NCBI RefSeq assembly: GCF_014192055.1 | Contig: NZ_JACHXM010000006.1 | Location: 126,746-190,745, forward strand | Direction: 5' to 3' | Length of the DNA: 64,000 bases | From: Halomonas organivorans | GTDB taxonomy: Bacteria; Pseudomonadota; Gammaproteobacteria; Pseudomonadales; Halomonadaceae | Shown here: one piece after another, positions 17,289 to 27,727 of the stretch | Layout: each line of letters starts with the position of its first letter | How positions within the stretch are numbered: the first letter of the stretch is position 1 | Position numbers and translations under genes: made by a program | Notes under the pieces: model-generated | Database searches by the model: none | What the model was told of the DNA's origin: nothing | What the model saw: the letters and a program-made list of their open reading frames with translations, nothing else

Positions 17289-18194
17289 ATGATCGTTCAT
17301 TCCAATCCCAGTCCTGGATGGATCGAACTTCTGATCACCCTTAAAGGCTCCATCGCCAAGCGTATTGCCATACGCTGTCTCCTCATCACTGTGCTGGCGG
17401 CATTGATCGTGTTCATCGAAGGGATGTATCCGGGCGGCTTTCACCGAGTCAGTGCCACGCCGTTTACGCTACTCGGCCTGTCGCTCTCCATCTTCATGAG
17501 CTTTCGCAACAATGCTTGCTATGCCCGCTGGTGGGAGGGCCGCAAGGCGTGGGGACGAGTGGTGTGGGAAGTACGCTCCTTTGCTCGCGAAAGCCACGTC
17601 ATTGCGGACGCACAGCTACGTGCCACGCTGCTTCAGGCGCTATGCGGCTATGCGCATGCCTTGAATGCCAGGCTGCGCAACGAAGATGAATTCGACGCCG
17701 CGAGGACTTGGCTTGACGCCGAAAGAACGCGCTACGGTCATAACGTGACCGACGGTATCCTGCGCGACATCGGGGGCCGTTGTTCGGCGCTGGCCAGCGA
17801 CGAGGCGATCAGCGAATGGCGCTACATCACGCTGGAGCAGCGCCTGCTGGGCCTGTCCGAAGCCCAGGCGAGCTGCGAGCGCATCCAGAATACGCCACTG
17901 CCCTTCCCTTACACGCTGCTGCTGCACCGCACGACGTTGATCTTCTGCCTGCTGCTGCCCTTCGTGCTGGCCCAGCCGCTGGGCTGGCTGGCCCCCCTGT
18001 TCACGACCATCGTCAGCTACACCTTTTTCGGCTTGGATACGATCGGTGACGAACTCGAGAACCCTTTCGGCTACGATGACAACGATCTACCCACCGACGC
18101 CATCGTCCGACACATCGAGCGGGATATGCTGGATTCGGCGGGACACGTCGAGCTCCCGCCGGCAAGAGAGCCCTCGGACGGCGTGCTGACTTGA
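17289..18194 (+). CDS. bestrophin-family ion channel, YneE-like
   Basis: A 301-residue bacterial bestrophin. Two N-terminal hydrophobic helices include IRCLLITVLAALIVFIEGMY and the family segment FMSFRNNACYARWWEGRKAW. Two later helices lie in LIFCLLLPFVLAQPLGWLAP and the segment SYTFFGLDTIGDELENPFG, where the acidic cluster matches the bestrophin gating region. Bacterial bestrophins are pentameric channels, cation- or anion-selective depending on the neck residues. It is followed by a LysR regulator, then by a second channel-like gene, between two molybdopterin oxidoreductases. Confidence 0.9.
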   Translation: MIVHSNPSPGWIELLITLKGSIAKRIAIRCLLITVLAALIVFIEGMYPGGFHRVSATPFTLLGLSLSIFMSFRNNACYARWWEGRKAWGRVVWEVRSFARESHVIADAQLRATLLQALCGYAHALNARLRNEDEFDAARTWLDAERTRYGHNVTDGILRDIGGRCSALASDEAISEWRYITLEQRLLGLSEAQASCERIQNTPLPFPYTLLLHRTTLIFCLLLPFVLAQPLGWLAPLFTTIVSYTFFGLDTIGDELENPFGYDDNDLPTDAIVRHIERDMLDSAGHVELPPAREPSDGVLT

Positions 18195-18259
18195 CCCGCA
18201 TTGGGCCTCGTGTCCGGGGATCGCCTGTCTGCGTCTCACTTCTGCCACCTGGAATCAAC

Positions 18260-19162
18260 ATGGACATCAAGCAGCTCAAGTTCCTGATCGCGCTCGAGGA
18301 AACCCGGCATTTCGGCAAGGCGGCCGAGCGCTGTCACGTGACCCAACCGACGCTGTCCATGCGACTGCGCGCCCTCGAGGATGAGCTGGAGTTGACCCTG
18401 GTGAACCGGGGGCAGCGCTTCGAAGGACTCACCGAGGCCGGGGAGCGAATCCTGGCATGGGCCAGGACACTCCTGGCGGCACACGATGGCCTCCAGTCCG
18501 AGGCGGCGAACTGTCGCGGCCAGCTGGTCGGAACGCTGCGGCTTGGCATGGTGCCGCTGGCGGCGCTGAATCCGATGCGGCTCATCGAGCCGCTGTCACA
18601 GGCGTATCCGGAACTCCGCTTCGAACTTCATTCGCGGAGTTCGGAACGTATCATCGACGATCTGAACCGCAATCAGCTGGATATCGGCCTGTGTTACCTG
18701 GAGCAGGCGGACGCCGATGATTTCGACGTCATCCGGCTCGGCACCACCGATATGGGGCTCCTTCACGACACGCGCTTCTTCAGCTTCGACCGACAAAGGC
18801 TGGAGTGGACCAGTCTCGGCGACCTGCCCCTGGGCTTGCTGAGCAAGGGCATGCACTATCGCCATTCCATCGGCATGAGCTTCAGCCGTCACGGCCTGGA
18901 TCCCGCCCCGGTTGTGGAGAGCGATTCGACCTTCCAACTGGTCCAGGCCGTCAGCGCCGGTATCTGCTGTGCCATCATGCCGCTGGAGAGCGGCATCGAC
19001 ACCTTGAGCGAGCACCTGCAGATCGTGCCCATTGCCGACGCCAGCACCTATGCTCCCATGGGGCTCGTGATGCGCCGCGCCGAGCCCCGCTCCGCCCTGG
19101 CGGAGGAATGCTTCGCGAAAGCGCGCCTGCTGTTCCCCGCCACCGATGCGCTCCAGCCCTGA
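18260..19162 (+). CDS. LysR family transcriptional regulator
   Basis: A 300-residue LysR-type regulator. The helix-turn-helix is at residues 1-60 (MDIKQLKFLIALEETRHFGK, then RCHVTQPTLSMRLRALEDEL), and the effector-binding domain runs from about 90 to 295. An earlier in-frame ATG at 18191 is rejected because homology starts at MDIKQ. By position it is the best candidate regulator of the flanking oxidoreductases and channels. The effector is unknown. Confidence 0.9.
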   Translation: MDIKQLKFLIALEETRHFGKAAERCHVTQPTLSMRLRALEDELELTLVNRGQRFEGLTEAGERILAWARTLLAAHDGLQSEAANCRGQLVGTLRLGMVPLAALNPMRLIEPLSQAYPELRFELHSRSSERIIDDLNRNQLDIGLCYLEQADADDFDVIRLGTTDMGLLHDTRFFSFDRQRLEWTSLGDLPLGLLSKGMHYRHSIGMSFSRHGLDPAPVVESDSTFQLVQAVSAGICCAIMPLESGIDTLSEHLQIVPIADASTYAPMGLVMRRAEPRSALAEECFAKARLLFPATDALQP

Positions 19163-19187
19163 TCACCGACAGTATCGAGGAGGACGC

Positions 19188-19607
19188 TTGAAACAGCCGG
19201 GTCAAGACATCGACAAGCGAGCCTTGCGGTTCCGATTGTTCGGCGACCTGTGGGACCTCGCTCGCGCGGCGAGCCCTACCCATCTGCATCTTCGCAATCG
19301 ACTGCTGACCGTCATCCTGTTGAGCGTGGTGATCGACCTCGCGGCCTCGGGGACGATTCTCGTGGTCGAGGGAGCAGCGCCAGGCTCGAACATCGCTGGC
19401 TTCTGGGACGCCTTCTACTGGACGACCTCGCAGCTGCTGACCATTTCCTCGACCATGGCCAATCCCGTCACCACCGCGGGACAAGCCCTCTGCCTGCTGC
19501 TGGACCTGTACGCCATCACCGTCGTATCGACGCTGGCCGGCATGTTCAGTGCGTTCTTCTATCGTCGAGGCGAAGAGCGCGACCCGGTGCGCGGTGGCAG
19601 GCCCTAG
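19188..19607 (+). CDS. two-TM potassium-channel-like protein with degenerate filter
   Basis: A small membrane protein of 139 residues: TM1 in RLLTVILLSVVIDLAASGTI, a pore-loop-like segment FWDAFYWTTSQLLTISST, and TM2 in LCLLLDLYAITVVSTLAGMF. The layout is that of a bacterial two-TM ion channel, but the TVGYG selectivity filter is replaced by LTISSTMANP, so K+ selectivity is doubtful. A TTG start at 19188 is chosen for its GAGGAGGA ribosome site; an ATG at 19146 inside the LysR gene is the alternative. It is the last gene of the bestrophin-LysR unit. Confidence 0.75.
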   Translation: MKQPGQDIDKRALRFRLFGDLWDLARAASPTHLHLRNRLLTVILLSVVIDLAASGTILVVEGAAPGSNIAGFWDAFYWTTSQLLTISSTMANPVTTAGQALCLLLDLYAITVVSTLAGMFSAFFYRRGEERDPVRGGRP

Positions 19608-19626
19608 GTCTGCATCCGCCCCGGGA

Positions 19627-19929
19627 TCAGAAATCATGGCCGGCATCGACGGCCTTGGGGGCGCCGGGATGAAAACGCTTGAGGTGCACGCGCCGGGCGA
19701 GCCGAATGATCGGTCGAATCATCATTTCGATACTGCCGATCAAAAACAGCCAGGTGCCGTCGTAGGCCAACGACTCGTAGAAGAAGAAAATGCTGCCGAT
19801 GATGAACCAGGTGCCGATCAGGATATCGTTGACGATGCTGATGACTTCGTAGCGCTGGCGGATGATGAGCTCATCGTGGCCGAAATGCAGCGTGACGGTG
19901 TCCGAATCGGTTGTCGTTGCTCTATCCAT
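19627..19929 (-). CDS. YrhK-domain small membrane protein
   Basis: A 100-residue protein matching the YrhK domain: IIRQRYEVISIVNDILIGTW, then a segment with FIIGSIFFFYESL, and GTWLFLIGSIEMMIRPIIRL. Two transmembrane segments are visible. Function is unknown in the family. It lies 47 bp behind the second FdhF-like gene in the same orientation and is likely co-transcribed, which suggests a membrane accessory role for that enzyme. Confidence 0.8.
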   Translation of the reverse strand: MDRATTTDSDTVTLHFGHDELIIRQRYEVISIVNDILIGTWFIIGSIFFFYESLAYDGTWLFLIGSIEMMIRPIIRLARRVHLKRFHPGAPKAVDAGHDF

Positions 19930-19976
19930 GGCGTCTCTCCACTGGTAGCGATGCAGGCGTTAACCGGAGACCGATG

Positions 19977-22244
19977 TCATCGATGCGGCAGCACCCGAAC
20001 AGGAACCGACTTGTAGGAAGGTGTTCCGCTGTCGGGGTCGATGTGATCGAGCGGTACCAGCCGGTTGGCCTCCGGGTAGTAGGCCGCGACCGATCCCGGC
20101 GCGATCGCGTACTCGACGGCGGTCAGGTCATCGTAGCGCAGTGCCTCGCCGTCCATGACCGTCTCCAGGTCGACCCGGTCCCCATGCTCGAGTCCGCGGG
20201 CGGCCAGGTCCGCCTCGTTCATGAACAGCACGTCGCGCCGGCCGAAGACGCCCCGATAGCGATCATCCATGGCATAGATGGTGGTGTTGTACTGGTCGTG
20301 GCTGCGGATGGTAATCAAGCGCAGTACATCCTCACCATGGACGTGTCGATCCTCGTGCAGTCCCTCGAACACATGGAACTCTGCCTTGCCGGAGGGTGTG
20401 TTCCAGACCCGTTCGGTCGCGGGCAGCGGCAGGCGGAAGCCACCCGGCACCCGAATGCGTTGGTTGAAATCCTCGAACCCCGGGATCGTCTTGTCGATCA
20501 GCTCGCGGATCCGGTCGTAATCCGCCACCAGTTCTGACCAGGGCACCCTGCTCTTCGGCAGCGCCGCCTTCGCCATGCCGGCGACAATGGCCGGCTCCGA
20601 TTTCAGGTGAGGCGATGCGGGGTCAAGCTTGCCGGCCGAGGCATGCACCATGGACATCGAGTCTTCGACGGTCACCGACTGGGGGCCGCCTTCCTGCATA
20701 TCCTTCTCCGTACGTCCAAGGCACGGAAACACGTAGGTTTCCCTGGCGACCAGCAGATGGGAGCGGTTCAGCTTGGTGCCCACATGCACGCTGAGATCCA
20801 GCTTGCCCACGGCCGGGAAGCACTGCTCGGAATCCGGCAAGGCCACCGCAAAGTTGCCTCCCAGACAGATCAGCGCCTTGGCGGTACCGTCGATGATCGC
20901 CTGCATGGCTTTCACGGCGTCGTGCCCTTGCCTCGTCGGCGGCTTGAAGCCGAACGTATCCTCGAGCCGCTCCAGGAACTCGGTCGTCGGCTTTTCGGTG
21001 ATCCCGACCGTACGGTTGCCCTGAACGTTGGAGTGCCCCCTCAGCGGGCAGATGCCGGCACCCGGCTTGCCGATATTGCCGCGCAGCATCAGTAAATCGC
21101 AGATCAGGCGGACATTGGCCGTCCCCTGGTTGTGCTGGGTGATGCCCATGCCGTAGCTGACGATGGTGGCATTGGAACGGGCATAGGCGGCGGCGACCAT
21201 CTCGAGGTCGGTTCGCCCGAGTCCGCTGACGGCCTCGATGTCCGACCATTCGGTCGCGGCAAGATCCACGGCCAGCGCCTCGAAGCCGTTGGTATGCTCG
21301 GTGATGAAGGCGTGGTCGAGAATATCGCCGTGCCTGGCTTCCAGCTCCAGCAACGCCTTCATGATGCCCTTGATGGCGGCGGCATCCCCCCCCGCTCTGA
21401 CCTGGAAGTAGGAAGAAGCGATCGGCGTGGAACGGTAGGTCGCCATCTCGACCATGTCCTGTGGATCGGCGAATCGCTCCAGGGCTCGCTCGCGCAGCGG
21501 ATTGAACACCATGATGGGCACTTTTCGCCGCGAGGCCTCGTGCAGCGTCCCCATCATGCGAGGATGGTTGGTGCCCGGGTTGTGGCCGATGGCGATGATC
21601 ATCTCGCACTTGTCGAAATCTTCCAGCGACACCGTCCCCTTGCCGATACCGATCGAGCGTGGAAGCCCCACGCTGGTGGGTTCGTGACACATGTTGGAGC
21701 AGTCGGGAAAGTTGTTCGAGCCGTACTCCCTGGCAAACAGCTGATAGAGGTAGGCCGCCTCGTTGGAGGCTCGGCCCGAGGTGTAGAACTCGACCTGCTC
21801 CGGCGACAGCTGCCGAAGGAGCGCGCCGATGCGGGAAAACGCCTCCTCCCATTCCACCGCGCGGAACGTATCGGTGTCACGGTCATAGACCATCGGGTGC
21901 GTGAGGCGCCCCAACCCCTCCAGCTCGTAGTCGGATCGCTCGAGCAGCGAGGAGACCGTATGCGCAGTGAAGAAGTCCGGACGAACCCGCTTGGTGGTGG
22001 CTTCCCAGGTCACTGCCTTGGCGCCATTCTCGCAGAACTGGAAGGTCGAGCGGTGTTCCTTGTCGGGCCAGGCGCAGCCCGGACAGTCGAAGCCGTCGGG
22101 CTGGTTGGTTCGCAGCAGGGTGAGCGGCGCCTTGACGGTATCCATCTGCTCGCGCACGGCGGTGGCGGTTGCCTTCAAGGCGCCCCATCCGCCGGCGGGG
22201 CCGCCATATTTCCTTACGCCGGGAACCTTCTTCTGCTTGGCCAT
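19977..22244 (-). CDS. FdhF/YdeP-type molybdopterin oxidoreductase (copy 2)
   Basis: A 755-residue paralogue of the gene at 14520-16844, with the same motif order: Cys54/Cys57 in FDCPGCAWP, Cys71 in FCENGAK, YTSGRASNEAAYLYQLF, and FPDCSNMCHEPTS with the expected Mo-ligand Cys186. RGHSNVQGNRTVGI and the C-terminal RSHDQYNTTIYAMDDRYRGV are conserved between copies. The ATG at 22244 is preferred over a GTG at 22259 because GGTGGAG precedes it. The copies are clearly diverged, so this is an old duplication. YrhK-like follows it. Confidence 0.88.
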   Translation of the reverse strand: MAKQKKVPGVRKYGGPAGGWGALKATATAVREQMDTVKAPLTLLRTNQPDGFDCPGCAWPDKEHRSTFQFCENGAKAVTWEATTKRVRPDFFTAHTVSSLLERSDYELEGLGRLTHPMVYDRDTDTFRAVEWEEAFSRIGALLRQLSPEQVEFYTSGRASNEAAYLYQLFAREYGSNNFPDCSNMCHEPTSVGLPRSIGIGKGTVSLEDFDKCEMIIAIGHNPGTNHPRMMGTLHEASRRKVPIMVFNPLRERALERFADPQDMVEMATYRSTPIASSYFQVRAGGDAAAIKGIMKALLELEARHGDILDHAFITEHTNGFEALAVDLAATEWSDIEAVSGLGRTDLEMVAAAYARSNATIVSYGMGITQHNQGTANVRLICDLLMLRGNIGKPGAGICPLRGHSNVQGNRTVGITEKPTTEFLERLEDTFGFKPPTRQGHDAVKAMQAIIDGTAKALICLGGNFAVALPDSEQCFPAVGKLDLSVHVGTKLNRSHLLVARETYVFPCLGRTEKDMQEGGPQSVTVEDSMSMVHASAGKLDPASPHLKSEPAIVAGMAKAALPKSRVPWSELVADYDRIRELIDKTIPGFEDFNQRIRVPGGFRLPLPATERVWNTPSGKAEFHVFEGLHEDRHVHGEDVLRLITIRSHDQYNTTIYAMDDRYRGVFGRRDVLFMNEADLAARGLEHGDRVDLETVMDGEALRYDDLTAVEYAIAPGSVAAYYPEANRLVPLDHIDPDSGTPSYKSVPVRVLPHR

Positions 22245-22627
22245 GATCGTCCGCTCCACCGAGGCACTCGTTGGCCCTAAGGCCTAAGCCCTGCCACCGC
22301 GGATGTCAAGGAAGGTCACACCATGCGGTCCCCTTATCGCGCTATCGGAAGATTCTTGATATGTGCCTCGATAGCTTCACGAACCTGCCTTGTTCGGGAG
22401 ATGGTACTTTTCGGCCTGACAGTGCTGGTGGAAGCGTGTGACAGTCTCGTGGCCGTATCCAGAACGAGCCTTTCGGGAATCGCGGCCTTGGCTGCCAAGT
22501 GCGCCGAATTCATCCTTGAAGGCCAGTCCCAGGGTCGGCCTGTCAGGATTGTCGATATAGGCGTCATCAATAGCGCGTCGTACCGACGACCACGTCGGAC
22601 CCGCTTCGGCACTCCCACAAACGAGAT
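22245..22627. other. intergenic region between FdhF-like copy 2 and ectC terminator, possible gene relic
   Basis: No recognised gene. Minus-strand reading frames around 22375-22600 have protein-like composition; one contains IDDAYIDNPDRPTLGLAF followed by KDEFGALG, and another frame (22334-22567) ends RTRQVREAIEAHIKNLPIAR. Neither has a good start and neither matches a family I know. It may be a decayed gene. The promoter for the FdhF-like gene must lie at its left end. Confidence 0.3.
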
Positions 22628-22658
22628 GGCCCCGGTTCCCATGGCGGGAACCGGGGCC
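22628..22658 (-). terminator. terminator of the ectABC operon
   Basis: A perfect 13-bp inverted repeat, GGCCCCGGTTCCC (22628-22640) and GGGAACCGGGGCC (22646-22658), with a 5-nt loop, lies 21 bp after the ectC stop. It is very GC-rich and only a short T-containing stretch follows on the minus strand. Confidence 0.75.
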
Positions 22659-22679
22659 GAGACGTGTTTCGCCGGGGCC

Positions 22680-23096
22680 TTACAGCGGCTTGCTGTCGTC
22701 GGCTTCCTCGTCGGCGGGCGCGTAGGAGCCATCCTCGCGATGCACTTCCTTGCCGGTCAGGCCGGGAGTGAACACGCACGCCAGGTGCATGGTCTTGCTG
22801 GCCCGCAGCAGATGGTCATCGTGCTGGTCGAGGATGTAGATGTCGCCCGGCTTGATCGGCCAGATCTTGCCGTCGGCCAGGGTCTCGACCTCGCCTTCAC
22901 CTTCGATGCAGTAGACCGCCTCGAAGTGATGCTTGTAGTGAATGTGGGTCTCGGTGCCCTCGAAGATACGAGTGATATGGAAGGAGCAGTTGCCTCCGTC
23001 CTCGGCCAGCGACAGGCGAGTGCTGTCCCAGTTGCCGTTTTCGGCGGTGACCAGGCGGTCGGTCTTGCGTGCTTCCTCGAGATTGCGAACGATCAT
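22680..23096 (-). CDS. ectC: L-ectoine synthase EctC
   Basis: EctC closes N-gamma-acetyl-L-2,4-diaminobutyrate to ectoine with loss of water, the last step of ectoine synthesis in the cytosol. The 138-residue cupin protein has the metal-binding region in [20 protein letters not shown] and the later [15 protein letters not shown]. The start at 23096 ([12 protein letters not shown]) has GGAGA 6-7 nt upstream and matches the known N-terminus. From memory it is nearly identical to the H. elongata protein. A 108-bp gap with a strong hairpin separates it from ectB. Confidence 0.97.
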   Translation of the reverse strand: MIVRNLEEARKTDRLVTAENGNWDSTRLSLAEDGGNCSFHITRIFEGTETHIHYKHHFEAVYCIEGEGEVETLADGKIWPIKPGDIYILDQHDDHLLRASKTMHLACVFTPGLTGKEVHREDGSYAPADEEADDSKPL

Positions 23097-23151
23097 GGCG
23101 TTCTCCATATCCTGTCTGTTTGAAAGCCGCCCGGTCTCACCGGTCGGCACG

Positions 23152-23188
23152 ATGACCGCAGGCGAGCCGCGAAGACGCCTGCGGTCAT
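23152..23188 (-). promoter_or_regulatory. intercistronic stem-loop between ectB and ectC
   Basis: A perfect 13-bp inverted repeat (ATGACCGCAGGCG at 23152-23164, CGCCTGCGGTCAT at 23176-23188) with an 11-nt loop starts 17 nt past the ectB stop. It has no T-run, so it is more likely an mRNA-processing, stabilising or attenuating element than a full terminator. H. elongata ectC has been reported to have its own promoter; I do not see a clear one here. Confidence 0.6.
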
Positions 23189-23204
23189 GATGCGAAGGCT
23201 CGGC

Positions 23205-25132
<1,928 letters not shown>

Positions 25133-25163
25133 TGTCGTGTTCGCTGTAGCGAATTTGGAAAGC

Positions 25164-25192
25164 ATCATAACAGCCGCTTACCCGCTTTTCAA
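25164..25192 (-). promoter_or_regulatory. sigma-70-type promoter of ectABC
   Basis: On the minus strand TTGAAA (25187-25192), a 17-bp spacer and TATGAT (25164-25169) make a near-consensus promoter 32 bp before the ectA start. A second AT-rich block upstream (25232-25247) holds TATAAT and TATACT hexamers. H. elongata ectA is reported to have tandem osmoregulated sigma-70 and sigma-38 promoters, and this layout is compatible. Confidence 0.75.
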
Positions 25193-25321
25193 AAACCAGA
25201 TTATCCTGCTGCGGGAAAACCATAATGCAAGATTATAGTATAGGCAAAAGCGTCGGTGGTGCGGGCTTTTTTCTCAGCGTAGCCGGTCCCTGAGCGAAGG
25301 GTATCTGTTGCCTCCAACGCA

Positions 25322-25350
25322 AACGGGCCACCCCTTCAGGGTGGCCCGTT
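25322..25350 (-). terminator. terminator of gor
   Basis: A perfect 12-bp inverted repeat (AACGGGCCACCC at 25322-25333, GGGTGGCCCGTT at 25339-25350) with a 5-nt loop lies 43 bp after the stop of the glutathione reductase gene and upstream of the ectA promoters. Confidence 0.75.
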
Positions 25351-25393
25351 CGTGTGGCGAAAACGTGACGACGAGATGTCGCCACCTGTCGTA

Positions 25394-26755
25394 TCAGCGA
25401 CGACTTGGCGTACGCATGGTCACGAATTCCTCGGCACCGGTCGGATGGATGCCCACCGTCTGGTCGAACTGGGCCTTGGTGAGTCCGGCACGAACGGCAA
25501 TGGCGATGCCCTGGATGACCTCGCCAGCCTCCTCGCCGACCATATGGGCCCCGACCACCACGTCGCTCTGGTCATCGACGATCAGCTTCATCAGGCAGCG
25601 TTCGTCGCTGCCGGACAGGGTGTGCTTCATGGGCCGGAAGTCGGCGCTGTAGACGCGAATGGCCTCGTAGCGCTCGCGGGCGGCCTCCTCGGAGAGCCCC
25701 ACGGTGCCGATGTTGGGGTGACAGAACACCGCCGTGGCGATGCGCTCGTAGTCCAGCGGCTCGGGGGTGGTATCGCCGAAGTGGTGCTCGACCAGCTTCA
25801 TGGCCTCCTCCAGCGCCACCGGGGTCAGCTCGGGGCCGCCGGTCACGTCGCCCAGCGCCAGGATCGAGGGCACCGACGTCTCGAAGCGCTCGTTGACGGC
25901 AAGCGTGCCGTCGTCATGGGTGGCGATGTCGAACTGGTCCAGCCCCAGCCCTTCCAGGTGCGGACGGCGCCCGGTGGCGGCCAGCACCGCGTCGACCTCG
26001 AGGCTCTCGCCGTTGGTCAGGGTCACCTTGAGGCCCCCTTCGACCTTTTCGATGGCCTCGACGTTGGTCTCGAAGTGCAGGTTGACGCCCTTCTTGGCCA
26101 TCTCGTCGCGGGTGAATTCACGCACCTCGCGATCGAAGCCGCGCAGGAACAGCTCGCCGCGGTAGATCAGATGGGTGTCGCTGCCCAGGCCGTTGAAGAT
26201 GCTGGCGAACTCGACGGCGATGTAGCCGCCGCCCAGCACCAGGAAGCGCTCGGGGAAGCTGTCGAGGTCGAAGACCCGGTTGGAGTCCAAGGTCAGTTCC
26301 TTGCCCGGGAAATCGGGCACCCAGGGCCAGCCGCCCACGGCGACCAGGATCTTCTCGGCGCTGACGGTCTCGCCGGCCACGCTGACGTGATGGGCATCGA
26401 GCACCTTGGCGCGGCCGTTGATCAGGCGCACACCGGCGTTGTCCAGCAGTCGGCCGTAGATGCCGTTCAGGCGCTTGATCTCGCCGATCTTGTTGTCACG
26501 CAGGGTCGCCCAGTCGAATTGCGGCGCCGCGGGCAGGCTCCAGCCGAAGCCGCCGGCATCCTCGAAGCTGTCGTGGAAGTGGGCGGCATACGAGTACAGC
26601 TTCTTGGGCACGCAGCCGACGTTGACGCAGGTGCCGCCCAGGTAGCGGTCCTCGGCCACGGCAACGCGCGCCCCTGTAGCGGCGGCGGTGCGCGCGGCAC
26701 GCACTCCGCCGGACCCAGCCCCGATGACGAAGAGGTCGTAATCGTACTTGGACAC
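25394..26755 (-). CDS. gor: glutathione-disulfide reductase
   Basis: Gor reduces glutathione disulfide with NADPH. The 453-residue flavoprotein has the FAD motif [13 protein letters not shown], the redox disulfide Cys43/Cys48 in [13 protein letters not shown], an NAD(P)-binding [10 protein letters not shown], the second FAD motif [15 protein letters not shown], and the catalytic His-Glu pair in [11 protein letters not shown] at the C-terminus. Length is typical (E. coli 450). It is a single-gene unit with its own terminator, next to ectABC. Confidence 0.96.
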   Translation of the reverse strand: MSKYDYDLFVIGAGSGGVRAARTAAATGARVAVAEDRYLGGTCVNVGCVPKKLYSYAAHFHDSFEDAGGFGWSLPAAPQFDWATLRDNKIGEIKRLNGIYGRLLDNAGVRLINGRAKVLDAHHVSVAGETVSAEKILVAVGGWPWVPDFPGKELTLDSNRVFDLDSFPERFLVLGGGYIAVEFASIFNGLGSDTHLIYRGELFLRGFDREVREFTRDEMAKKGVNLHFETNVEAIEKVEGGLKVTLTNGESLEVDAVLAATGRRPHLEGLGLDQFDIATHDDGTLAVNERFETSVPSILALGDVTGGPELTPVALEEAMKLVEHHFGDTTPEPLDYERIATAVFCHPNIGTVGLSEEAARERYEAIRVYSADFRPMKHTLSGSDERCLMKLIVDDQSDVVVGAHMVGEEAGEVIQGIAIAVRAGLTKAQFDQTVGIHPTGAEEFVTMRTPSRR

Positions 26756-26905
26756 AGTGATCTCCCGATGGTCGGATCGTCTTCAATTCGCGAGGATCAT
26801 ACCAGTCGGGGGCAGCCCCCGGGAGGCCCGAGCCATTGACCATGGCTATGCAGGTAATAAAAAATATGACTCGTCAGTGATCCTGATCATAAGAGACTCC
26901 TCCCC

Positions 26906-27559
26906 ATGAAAAACGAAATGAAGCAGCTGCTCGAGCGCAACCGCGAGTGGGCGGAAAGCGTCAGCCAGCAGGACCCCGAGTTCTTCGCCCGCCTGTCCCA
27001 GCAGCAGAACCCCGACTACTTGTGGATCGGCTGCTCCGACTCCCGGGTGCCGGCCAACCAGATCATCGATCTGCCGCCGGGCGAGGTGTTCGTGCACCGC
27101 AACGTGGCGAACCTGCTCCATCACAATGACATGAACGCCCTGTCGGTGGTGCAGTTCGCCGTGGACGTGCTCAAGGTCAAGCACATCATGATCGTCGGCC
27201 ACTACGGCTGCGGCGGCGTGAAGGCCGCGGTGACCGGCGGCGAGTGCGGCATCGTCGACTACTGGCTGCACTCGGTGCGCGAGCTCTACAGCCTGCATCG
27301 CCCCGACCTCGAGCATCTGCCGCTGGAAGAGCAGGTCGATCGCATGTGCGAGCTCAACGTCCAGGCCCAGGTCAACAACCTGTGCCGCACCAAGATCATC
27401 CAGCGTGCCTGGCAGCGCGGACAGCCGCTCGCCGTGCACGGCTGGGTCTACGGCCTGAGCGACGGCCGAGTCACCGATCTGGACTGCAGCGTGACCGGCC
27501 TCGACCAGGTCTCCACCCTGTATCGGATCGACCGCGTGACGCCCTCCAGCGAGGACTGA
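26906..27559 (+). CDS. can: beta-class carbonic anhydrase Can
   Basis: Can interconverts CO2 and bicarbonate in the cytosol. The 217-residue product has all zinc ligands: Cys43 and Asp45-Arg47 in IGCSDSRVPA, His99 and Cys102 in VGHYGCGGVKAA. Length and the segment HGWVYGLSDGRVTDLD match the E. coli Can type. The upstream gap (26756-26905) holds an AT-rich promoter-like patch and a TGATCCTGATCA palindrome. A stem-loop follows the stop. Confidence 0.96.
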   Translation: MKNEMKQLLERNREWAESVSQQDPEFFARLSQQQNPDYLWIGCSDSRVPANQIIDLPPGEVFVHRNVANLLHHNDMNALSVVQFAVDVLKVKHIMIVGHYGCGGVKAAVTGGECGIVDYWLHSVRELYSLHRPDLEHLPLEEQVDRMCELNVQAQVNNLCRTKIIQRAWQRGQPLAVHGWVYGLSDGRVTDLDCSVTGLDQVSTLYRIDRVTPSSED

Positions 27560-27567
27560 TCCCTCGC

Positions 27568-27595
27568 CGCCCGGCGAGTCCTCATTCGCCGGGCG
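27568..27595 (+). terminator. stem-loop after can
   Basis: CGCCCGGCGA (27568-27577) pairs with TCGCCGGGCG (27586-27595) over an 8-nt loop, 9 bp after the can stop. No T-run follows. Confidence 0.55.
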
Positions 27596-27727
27596 TATGA
27601 AGCCTGTCATTATTTCGATTGTCTTCCTGCCGCGTAACTCTCTATGTTGAGGGTCGGACCGGAACAAACGGTCGTTCGCCTCGAATGAGGCGGAACACAT
27701 AACAATCCATCCGGCATGGAACGACAC

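Noticed and set aside
22323-23123. A 266-codon plus-strand frame opposite ectC
   Set aside because: Antisense to ectC and the operon terminator; no recognisable domain.
23097-23204. A sigma-54 promoter before ectC, as reported in H. elongata
   Set aside because: I could not find a convincing TGGCAC-N5-TTGC match in the gap; only the hairpin is clear.
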